A DNA stretch of 64,000 nt from Burkholderiaceae bacterium 26. GTDB taxonomy: Bacteria > Pseudomonadota > Gammaproteobacteria > Burkholderiales > Burkholderiaceae. The notes beneath the pieces are model-generated. The model was not told the origin of the DNA. It was given only the letters and a program-made list of their open reading frames with translations, and made no database searches. This document shows positions 57,269 to 64,000 of the stretch, piece by piece. Positions within the stretch are counted from its first letter, which is position 1; every line of letters starts with the position of its first letter. Position numbers and translations under genes: made by a program. Location of the stretch: the NCBI GenBank assembly GCA_000955795.1, contig JYOB01000014.1:159415-223414 (forward strand). Reading direction: 5' to 3'.

Positions 57269-58207
57269 ATGGATCGTTTGCAGTCGATGCGGGTGTTTTC
57301 CAAGGTGGTGGAGCTTGGCAGCTTCGCCCGGGCGGCCCAGCATCTGTCGATGAGCAATGCCGTGGTCACGCGTTACGTGGCCGACCTTGAGGCGCATCTC
57401 GGCACGCGCCTGCTCAACCGCACCACGCGCAGCCTGTCGCTGACCGACGTGGGCGAAACCTACCTGCAGCGCTGTGCGCAGATCCTGCTCGACATTGACG
57501 AGGCGGAATCGCTGGCCACCTCGCGCAGCCAGGCGCTGGTCGGTGGCCTGCGCATCGTCGCCCCCGTCATGTTCGGATTGCACGTGCTGCCGATGCTGCT
57601 CGCACGCTTTCAGCAGCTCTATCCCGAAGTGACGTTTGACGTGGCGTTGTCCGATCGCCCGATCGACATCGTCGAGGATGGCCGCGACGTCGGCATCATG
57701 GTCTCGGAACTTGGCCTCGGCTCGCACCTGGTCGCACGCCGCATGATTTCCGCCGAGATGGTCATGGCAGCCACCCCCGCTTATCTCCGCCAGCATTCCA
57801 CGCCGCAGCGCGCCGAAGATATTGCCGAGCACCGCGTCATTGCGATGTGGCACCCGCAACTGCGTCACGAGTGGGAGATGAGCACTGCCGACGGTCAGTC
57901 GATTTCGGTGCCGGTGCAGCCCTCGCTCGTCACGAGCAATGCCGAACTGATGCACCGCGCCGTGCTCGCCGACATGGGCATCGCGATTCTGTCGTCGTAC
58001 ATGGCCCGGCCGGACCTGGAGTCCGGACGCCTGGTGCGCGTGCTGCCCCAATACAAGCTGCCGCATCGGTCGCTGTCGCTGGTGTACCCGAGCCGCAAGT
58101 TCCTGCCGACAAAGGTGCGCACGTTCATCGACTACATGCTGGCCCAGGCGATGGAGGTCAAGCACAGCGAGGCGCGCGCCGGCCGGGGCCTGAGCGAAGC
58201 CGCATAA
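57269..58207 (+). CDS. LysR-family transcriptional regulator
   Basis: 312 residues: an N-terminal winged helix (MRVFSKVVELGSFARAAQHL, residues 7-26, then VTRYVADLEAHLGTRLLNRTTR in part) and a periplasmic-binding-protein-like effector domain. It resembles the large CrgA/DsdC-like subgroup. GAGAGG precedes ATG 57269. Target genes are not evident; the divergent acyl-CoA ligase is the first candidate. Confidence 0.9.
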   Translation: MDRLQSMRVFSKVVELGSFARAAQHLSMSNAVVTRYVADLEAHLGTRLLNRTTRSLSLTDVGETYLQRCAQILLDIDEAESLATSRSQALVGGLRIVAPVMFGLHVLPMLLARFQQLYPEVTFDVALSDRPIDIVEDGRDVGIMVSELGLGSHLVARRMISAEMVMAATPAYLRQHSTPQRAEDIAEHRVIAMWHPQLRHEWEMSTADGQSISVPVQPSLVTSNAELMHRAVLADMGIAILSSYMARPDLESGRLVRVLPQYKLPHRSLSLVYPSRKFLPTKVRTFIDYMLAQAMEVKHSEARAGRGLSEAA

Positions 58208-58234
58208 GCCAAACCGCATCGCCATCGCTAAAGC

Positions 58235-58263
58235 AAAACGGGAGGACCGTGTCCTCCCGTTTG
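58235..58263. terminator. Bidirectional terminator between lysR and topB
   Basis: AAAACGGGAGGAC (58235-58247), a CGT loop and GTCCTCCCGTTT form a 12-13-bp perfect stem between convergent genes. Confidence 0.92.
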
Positions 58264-58286
58264 CGTTGGTGCCTGCGAAACCGCGA

Positions 58287-60917
58287 TCAGGTTTCGCTGG
58301 TGCTTTCCTCGTCAGCCTCGGTTTCAGTGGCTTTCTTGCGCGCCGGAGCCTTCTTGGCGGCCGTCTTGCTTGCAGTCTTGGCCGGCGCCTTCTTGGCGGC
58401 AGGCGTTTTAGCCGCAGCGGTCGTCTTCTTCGCCGCGGTCTTGGCGCCGGGCTTGCCCTTGCCTTCGCCACGCGGCTCGAATTCGAAGCCGATCTTGCCG
58501 TCCGGCTGCTTGACCAGGAACGCCTTGAAGTTGCGGCCCGTGCGCGCCGACTTGAAGCCGGTCAGCAGATCGGTCTTGCCCTCGGCCAGCAGCTTGGCCA
58601 ACTGCTCGCGGCTGATCTCCTGCTGCAGGATGATCTTGCCGGTGGTGAAATCGCACGTCTTGGGCTGCGCCACGGCGTTTTCGCAAACGTACTTCAGGCC
58701 GTGCTCGTAGACGCTGCCGTTGCACTTCGGGCAGTGGCCGACGCTTTCCTGGCCGGAGAAATCGACCGGCTCGCCATCGTCTTCGTCGTTCTGGCCGAAG
58801 TCGAACTCCATCTTCCAGTGACCGTCTTCCTGCGCCAGCTTGAGGATGGCCGCAAACGGCCGGCCCATCTTGCTGCGGAAACCCTGCAGCGGGCCGATGG
58901 TCTTGTTGGTCAGCAGCTCTTCCACCTCTTCCAGCTCGAACTGGCGGCCACCCGGAATCTTGCTGATCGAGAAGTCGCAGTGGCTGCAGGCGAAGCGGCG
59001 GTAGTTTTCCTTGACCACGTGGCCGCACTGCGGGCACGGCGTGGAGAGCGTTGCGTAATCGCCGGGGATGGTGTCGCTGTCGTATTCCTTGGCGCGTTTG
59101 ACGATCTGCTGCGTCATCTGCGCGATCTCGCGCATGAATTCGTCGCGCTCCAACTGGCCACGCTCGATGAGGGAAAGCTTGTGCTCCCAGCCGCCGGTCA
59201 ACTCCGCCTGCGTCAGTTCCTCCACGCCCAGGCCACGCAGTAGCGTCATCAGCTGGAATGCCTTGGCCGTCGGGATCAGTTCGCGGCCTTCGCGCACGAG
59301 GTACTTTTCCGTCAGCAGCCCTTCGATGATGGCCGCGCGGGTGGCTGGCGTGCCCAGGCCCTTGCCTGCCATGGCTTCGCGCAACGCATCGTCGTCGACG
59401 AGCTTGCCGGCGCCTTCCATGGCGGAGAGCAGCGTCGCTTCGTTATAGCGTGCGGGCGGCTTGGTTGTGAGGCCGACCGGCTCGATCTTGTCCGTCTTGA
59501 CCTTCTCGTCCTTGGCGACCGGCACGAGGTTGGCATCTTCGCCCTGCGCCTCGCGGCCGTACACGACCAGCCAGCCCGGGTTCACCAGCACCTTGCCTTC
59601 GGTCTTGAAGTGATGCCCGGCCACCTCGGTCACGCGCGTGGTGACCTGGTATTCGGCCGCCGGGAAGAACACCGCCAGGAAGCGGCGCACCACCAGGTCG
59701 TACAGCTTCTGCTCAGGCTCCGACAGATTCTTCGGCGCCTGCAGGGTCGGGATGATAGCGAAGTGATCGCTGATCTTGCTGTTGTCAAAGATCCGCTTGT
59801 TCGGCTTGACCCACTGGTTGGCCAGGATCTTCTTCGCGTGCGTCAGATAGTTGGGTGAGCTTTCGCCCAGCATGTCCAGCGTCTGCTTGACCGTGCCTAA
59901 GTAGTCTTCGGGCAGCGCGCGCGAATCGGTACGCGGATAGGTCAGCACCTTGTGCTTTTCATACAGCGCCTGCGCCAGGCCCAGCGTGTTCTTGGCCGAG
60001 AAACCGAAGCGGCCGTTGGCCTCGCGCTGCAGGCTCGTCAGGTCGAACAGCGCCGGCGACATCTGCGTCGACGGCTTCGATTCTTCCGTCACGGTGCCCG
60101 GCTTGTCGCGGCACGCAGCCACGATGCTCTTGGCCTCGGCCTCGCTCCACAGGCGCGAATCGCGTCGTTCGGGGTCGAACTCGTCCTTCTTGAACTTGGG
60201 GTCGAACCAGCGGCCTTCGTACAGGCCGGCGGCGGCGATGAATTCAGCGCGCACTTCCCAGTAATCGCGCGGGACGAAGCGTTTGATCTTCTCTTCGCGC
60301 TCCACCACGATCGACAGCGTGGGCGTTTGCACGCGGCCCACGGTGGTCAGGAAGAAACCGCCGCCCTTGCTGTTGAACGCGGTCATGGCGCGCGTGCCGT
60401 TGATACCGACCAGCCAGTCGGCCTCGGAACGGCAGCGTGCGGCATCTGCCAGCGGCATCATGTCTTCGTTGCTGCGCAGCTTGCCAAAGCCATCACGGAT
60501 CGACTGCGGCGTCATCGATTGCAGCCACAGCCGCTTCACCGGCAGCTTGGTGTTTGCGTGTTGCGCGATCAGGCGGAAGATCAATTCACCTTCGCGCCCC
60601 GCGTCACAGGCGTTGATCAGGCCAGTCACGTCCTTGCGCTTGATCAGGCGTGTCAGCACCTTCAGGCGCGATTCCGACTTGGCGATCGGGCGCAGATCAA
60701 AGTGCGGCGGGATCACGGGCAGATGAGCGAAGCTCCATTTGCCGCGCTTGACTTCGTATTCATCGGGCGCAGCAATCTCGACCAGGTGGCCGACCGCCGA
60801 CGAGAGGACGTAGTCGTCGCTCTCAAAGTACTCGTCGTGCTTGGTGAAGCCACCCAGCGCGCGCGCGATATCAGCGGCGACCGACGGTTTTTCGGCAATG
60901 ATGAGAGCCTTGGACAT
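58287..60917 (-). CDS. topB: DNA topoisomerase III (type IA) with histone-H1-like C-terminal tail
   Basis: 876 residues: a Toprim domain (IIAEKPSVA at 6-14; DAGREGELI), the four-domain topoisomerase core with the active-site Tyr in LTYPRTDSRAL, then zinc-ribbon-like Cys pairs (CPQCG, CSHCDF, CPKCNG, CENAV..C) and a 75-residue tail of K/A-rich repeats (AAKKT, PAAKK, KTASKTAAKKAPARKK) ending in an acidic cap. It relaxes negative supercoils and decatenates single-stranded links. ATG 60917 is the standard start. Confidence 0.94.
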   Translation of the reverse strand: MSKALIIAEKPSVAADIARALGGFTKHDEYFESDDYVLSSAVGHLVEIAAPDEYEVKRGKWSFAHLPVIPPHFDLRPIAKSESRLKVLTRLIKRKDVTGLINACDAGREGELIFRLIAQHANTKLPVKRLWLQSMTPQSIRDGFGKLRSNEDMMPLADAARCRSEADWLVGINGTRAMTAFNSKGGGFFLTTVGRVQTPTLSIVVEREEKIKRFVPRDYWEVRAEFIAAAGLYEGRWFDPKFKKDEFDPERRDSRLWSEAEAKSIVAACRDKPGTVTEESKPSTQMSPALFDLTSLQREANGRFGFSAKNTLGLAQALYEKHKVLTYPRTDSRALPEDYLGTVKQTLDMLGESSPNYLTHAKKILANQWVKPNKRIFDNSKISDHFAIIPTLQAPKNLSEPEQKLYDLVVRRFLAVFFPAAEYQVTTRVTEVAGHHFKTEGKVLVNPGWLVVYGREAQGEDANLVPVAKDEKVKTDKIEPVGLTTKPPARYNEATLLSAMEGAGKLVDDDALREAMAGKGLGTPATRAAIIEGLLTEKYLVREGRELIPTAKAFQLMTLLRGLGVEELTQAELTGGWEHKLSLIERGQLERDEFMREIAQMTQQIVKRAKEYDSDTIPGDYATLSTPCPQCGHVVKENYRRFACSHCDFSISKIPGGRQFELEEVEELLTNKTIGPLQGFRSKMGRPFAAILKLAQEDGHWKMEFDFGQNDEDDGEPVDFSGQESVGHCPKCNGSVYEHGLKYVCENAVAQPKTCDFTTGKIILQQEISREQLAKLLAEGKTDLLTGFKSARTGRNFKAFLVKQPDGKIGFEFEPRGEGKGKPGAKTAAKKTTAAAKTPAAKKAPAKTASKTAAKKAPARKKATETEADEESTSET

Positions 60918-61172
60918 GTGAGCGGATCCTGGCGATCGCAAGTAATCGGGTAAAGAAGAAGTCGCTTTTCTATAGCGACCGTTCGCGTGTTTTTTTTAGA
61001 GTCTTATGGCAACGCCTGCCGACTTCAAGTGCCGCGGGCGCTTGTCAGCGCGCCCGTTGGGAGGCCATCAATCACCGGTCGGTCCCAAATTTGGCCGCCA
61101 ATCATAAGCGCGGTTCCTTTTCAGGCGCAATAGAGTGGCGCATGCATCGCTTAGTGTTGTCAAGACCGGCGA

Positions 61173-61553
61173 TCACGCCGATTCCAGCAGCCAGCCTCGC
61201 AAGTCCGGGGCCGATGGCACCGCCGGAGCAACGCCCAGATCACGCGAAAGCAATCCCTCAACAACACCTGCGTGAGGCAAGACAGGGCCGAAAAACAACA
61301 CATCGTTCCCACGCTGCACCAGCAGGGTCGGAAAGTTTTCGACGTCGTAATCGCCAATCGCATCGGCGTGGTCTTCCACATCGACCCAGACAAAGCAGCA
61401 TTCCGGATGCCGCTCAGCGAGTTCGGTGAAGGTCTTGCGATAGCTGCGGCACGTGCCGCACCACTCAGCGCACAGGCACGCCACCAGCAGTTGCCCCGAG
61501 CGAATGCGCGCGTGCAGCATGGCAGCGTCGGTGTCAGGCGAGAGCAGTGGCAT
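61173..61553 (-). CDS. Thioredoxin-fold protein
   Basis: 126 residues. The active site WCGTC (31-35) lies after a typical beta strand (LLVACLCAE), and the cis-Pro loop is in ENFPTLLV. The WCGTC core (not WCGPC) and the extra Cys residues suggest a specialised thiol reductase; there is no signal peptide. It lies between topB and dprA on the same strand, 62 nt past dprA. Confidence 0.85.
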   Translation of the reverse strand: MPLLSPDTDAAMLHARIRSGQLLVACLCAEWCGTCRSYRKTFTELAERHPECCFVWVDVEDHADAIGDYDVENFPTLLVQRGNDVLFFGPVLPHAGVVEGLLSRDLGVAPAVPSAPDLRGWLLESA

Positions 61554-61615
61554 GAAAAAAGGCGCTAGGCGACCAGCGGAGTGACGAAGGGGTCGCGCTT
61601 ATTGTAGGCACGCTT

Positions 61616-62821
61616 TCACGGAAGCCGCAGGAAGCGCCCGCCGGGCTGACGCTCCACGCGGCCATCCAGCTCCAGCGCCAGAAGCTGTGCAGATAGCGCA
61701 GCAGCAGCTTGGCCAGTGCGCTCACACAAGGTATCTAAATCGACGGGATCGAAACCGAGCGCGTCGAGTAGCGCCGTTTCAGCGGCACTCGGCGCCGCGC
61801 GGGCGGGGGCCGGCACAGCCTCGGCTACCTGGACCGTGGACGCGCGCGTCGCACGTTTGGCCGGCGCTGCAGCACGCCCCCAGCCAAGTTCATCGAGGAT
61901 ATCGGCAGCGGTTTCCACAAGCTTGGCACCTTGCTTGATCAGCAGGTGGCAGCCCTTGGCCAGCGGCGAATGGATCGACCCCGGAATCGCAAACACATCG
62001 CGCCCCTGCTCGGCCGCCAGCCTCGCGGTGATGAGCGAGCCGGACTGTGCCGCGGCTTCCACCACCAGCAGCCCGCGCGCCAAACCCGAGATCAGACGAT
62101 TGCGGCGTGGGAAATTCTCGGCGCGTGCGCCCATCCCCAGCGGGTATTCGGAGATGATCACGCCAGCCTCGGCAATGCGATGCGCCAGCGCCCGATTGCG
62201 TGCCGGGTAAACAATATCGAGCCCGGTACCCACGACTGCGATGGTGCTCCCCGGGCCTGCGAGCGCGCCCTCATGCGCTGCCGCATCGATGCCGAGCGCC
62301 AGGCCTGACACGACCGTCACGCTCGCCGCCGACAGCGCCTGGGAAAACGCGCGCGCGTTGTCGATGCCCGCTGCCGTGGCGCTGCGCGCGCCCACCACGC
62401 CCACCGCTGCGGCGCGCAGCAAGGAGGCGTCACCCTTGGTGTACAGCAAGGTCGGCGGGTCCGGCAGTTCGAGCAGGCGGGGCGGGTAGCCGCGATCGGC
62501 CAGCGTGAAGATGGCATTGCCGGGCTCGTTCACCCAGGCGACGGTACGCTCGATCAGCACCGCAAGCGTGTCGTCGGGCTCGGCGAGTACCGCGCGCGCT
62601 TGCCGCTCGGGCAGCACCTTGGCGAGCGCGGCATACGGCTGGGCAAAGATGTCTTGCGGCAACCCGAAGGCCGCCAGCAGCTGCCGCGCAGCGACGGGCC
62701 CAACGCCGGGGGTTTCAGTCAGACGCAGCCACGCGGCCAGTTCGGCCGGATCGCGCGTACAGGAGAGAGAAGCTGTCGAATCGGCCGCGGCGGGCGCCGC
62801 GACCTGGGATGCATCGGTCAA
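61616..62821 (-). CDS. dprA: DNA processing protein DprA (Smf)
   Basis: 401 residues: an N-terminal SAM-like domain (LTETPGVGPVAARQLL), the Rossmann-like DprA core (VVGARSATAAG, SGLALGIDAAAHEGAL, VVGTGLDIVYPARN, ENFPRRNRLISGL) and a C-terminal winged helix (about 330-401). DprA binds incoming single-stranded DNA and loads RecA during natural transformation, a known trait of Ralstonia. It lies 25 nt after the LysM gene. Confidence 0.94.
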   Translation of the reverse strand: MTDASQVAAPAAADSTASLSCTRDPAELAAWLRLTETPGVGPVAARQLLAAFGLPQDIFAQPYAALAKVLPERQARAVLAEPDDTLAVLIERTVAWVNEPGNAIFTLADRGYPPRLLELPDPPTLLYTKGDASLLRAAAVGVVGARSATAAGIDNARAFSQALSAASVTVVSGLALGIDAAAHEGALAGPGSTIAVVGTGLDIVYPARNRALAHRIAEAGVIISEYPLGMGARAENFPRRNRLISGLARGLLVVEAAAQSGSLITARLAAEQGRDVFAIPGSIHSPLAKGCHLLIKQGAKLVETAADILDELGWGRAAAPAKRATRASTVQVAEAVPAPARAAPSAAETALLDALGFDPVDLDTLCERTGQAAAALSAQLLALELDGRVERQPGGRFLRLP

Positions 62822-62846
62822 ATCAAGGACTGCGTTAGCGCGTAGT

Positions 62847-64000
62847 TCAAGGTTGCGGCGACATCGGGTTGCTGACGCTGTCGCCCACTTCCACGGCGTT
62901 CGATGCGTCCGTCACCAGCGCATAGGCCACGTGCGGGAACACACGGAACACGAAGGCCAGGCCGTAGCGCTCAGCGGGCAGTTGCACGGCCTCGTTGCCG
63001 GCCGTCGCGTCTTTCACGACGGCGCCAGCGCGTGCCAGCGACAGCACGTGGCCCGGCTCAAGCCCCTGCTGGCTGCCGATGTTCAGCACAACCACCTGGT
63101 CGGTGCCACCAAAGCGCACGCCGCCGGTGACCTTGGCGACCGCGCCGTGCACGTCGCCTTCCGGCGCATGCGGCACATAGCGCACCGGCACGCGCGGGGG
63201 CAGCGGCATCAGTTGCGAGCCGACGCCCATTTCTTCCTTGGACGACAGCACTTCCATCTTGGTGACCGCCTGCGGGCCGGTCGCCGCGCGCACCACGCGC
63301 AGCGTGCCAAGGAAGTCGGCTTCATAGCCGAGCACGTTGCCGGTCACCGGGTCCTTGAGCGGCCGGACCGGGCGATACGCCTGCCATTCGGCGCCGGCTT
63401 GGCCGCCTTCACCTGCGGGCAAACCGCGGGCGTAGGCGTTTTCGCCCTTGCCCAGATAAACACGGCCCTCGGGCAGCGAGAAGATGCGCGCCGGCGTGGC
63501 CAGCGTTTGTTCATCCACCACGATAGGCTGGGTCAGGAAGGGCTCGATGGCGGCGGAAGGAATGCTGGAGATGGCGTCGCCATCCTGTCCCGACACGCGG
63601 GTATGCGGCGACAGGCGCACCGTGCTGCCATCCGCCGATGCCGGCGAACTCGACAGCCAAGCACGACCATTGGCGTGATGCAGATACAGGATCTGGCCCG
63701 GATAGATCAGATGCGGGTTGCGGATCTGCTCGCGGTTCATGCCCCACAGCTCGGGCCAGCGATAGGGCCGCTTGAGGTACTTGCCCGAGATTGCCCACAG
63801 CGTGTCGCCACGGCGCACGGTGTACTGCGCGGGCGCGGTGGCGGACAGTTCGGATTCGGGGATGCCCGCTTGGGCAGCCGTCGCGGCCTGCGCCTGTTGC
63901 GCCGGCGTCACAGTGCGCTCGGCGGCGTGGGCGGCGCCCATGCAGAAAAGCGCTGCCGCGGCAACCGCCGACAGGGCGCAAACGTAAGGCTGGCGCGCTT
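62847..64000 (-). CDS. Exported LysM-domain peptidoglycan-binding protein (5' end outside window)
   Basis: At least 384 residues; the reading frame stays open to the window edge. Translation of the last 59 nt gives a hydrophobic run (VCALSAVAAAALFCMGAAHA) that is clearly a signal peptide, so ATG 63941 is internal to it and the true start lies beyond 64000. A LysM domain follows (YTVRRGDTLWAISGKYL ... NPHLIYPGQILYLH), then about 270 residues found in betaproteobacterial LysM proteins encoded next to dprA. It probably anchors to the cell wall; function unknown. Confidence 0.87.
   Translation of the reverse strand, partial: ARQPYVCALSAVAAAALFCMGAAHAAERTVTPAQQAQAATAAQAGIPESELSATAPAQYTVRRGDTLWAISGKYLKRPYRWPELWGMNREQIRNPHLIYPGQILYLHHANGRAWLSSSPASADGSTVRLSPHTRVSGQDGDAISSIPSAAIEPFLTQPIVVDEQTLATPARIFSLPEGRVYLGKGENAYARGLPAGEGGQAGAEWQAYRPVRPLKDPVTGNVLGYEADFLGTLRVVRAATGPQAVTKMEVLSSKEEMGVGSQLMPLPPRVPVRYVPHAPEGDVHGAVAKVTGGVRFGGTDQVVVLNIGSQQGLEPGHVLSLARAGAVVKDATAGNEAVQLPAERYGLAFVFRVFPHVAYALVTDASNAVEVGDSVSNPMSPQP

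Noticed and set aside
57143-58471. A 442-codon minus-strand frame opposite lysR
   Set aside because: The plus strand encodes a clear LysR protein with a ribosome binding site. The minus frame reads through two terminator arms and looks random.

Overview
The window is a high-GC chromosomal segment from a betaproteobacterium of the Burkholderiaceae. Gene content and protein sequences look most like Ralstonia (pickettii/insidiosa/solanacearum group). The genus call is inference from recognised proteins, not from a database search. Genes are densely packed with many ATGA or TGATG stop/start overlaps. I see no rRNA, tRNA, insertion sequence, prophage or CRISPR array.

Layout. 1-2.2 kb: the 3' end of GTP-type PEP carboxykinase, an 868-bp AT-rich non-coding stretch, and an orphan OmpR-type regulator whose receiver has Glu at the phosphoacceptor position. 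2.3-9.2 kb: a complete four-carbon sugar-acid (D-erythronate/L-threonate) catabolic island: GntR regulator-ltnD-otnK-otnC-MFS-otnI, with denD divergent. 9.2-13.8 kb: a cache-domain histidine kinase/NarL-type regulator pair divergent from cstA-ybdD (pyruvate/peptide uptake). 13.9-16.8 kb: a Sel1-repeat protein, then metX-metW behind a leader that looks like a SAM-II riboswitch followed by an intrinsic terminator. 16.8-21.3 kb: GABA catabolism (gabT-gabD) with a divergent MocR/GabR regulator. 21.3-23.8 kb: argB, a HAD phosphatase and slmA. 24-25.3 kb: an ECF sigma factor with a zinc-finger anti-sigma candidate and a CWC cysteine-rich protein. 25.3-28 kb: a PCuAC copper chaperone divergent from a RegB/RegA redox two-component system. 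28-31 kb: CsbD, a secreted repeat protein, and hslVU.

31-36.7 kb: a solute-binding protein, then a zinc-homeostasis block in which a Cys-poor DksA sits between two His-rich CobW-type GTPases with Zur at the head. 36.8-39.5 kb: a Tat-exported beta-propeller lactonase beside a bicovalent-FAD sugar-type oxidase, a plausible oxidase/lactonase pair. 39.7-48.1 kb: a membrane hydrolase, an RlmI-like methyltransferase, xerC, a DUF484 protein, and gatCAB split by a lipoprotein and an alpha/beta hydrolase. 48.1-55.1 kb: the cell-shape operon mreB-mreC-mreD-mrdA(PBP2)-rodA, preceded by a leader that folds into a neat three-way junction. 55.1-58.2 kb: an acyl-CoA ligase and a divergent LysR regulator. 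58.3-64 kb: topoisomerase III with a histone-H1-like tail, a thioredoxin-fold protein, dprA, and a LysM-domain exported protein cut by the window end.

The most rewarding spots are the metX leader, the three-way junction upstream of mreB, the Zur/CobW/DksA block, the oxidase-lactonase pair, and the variant receivers at 1.3 kb and 27.4 kb.
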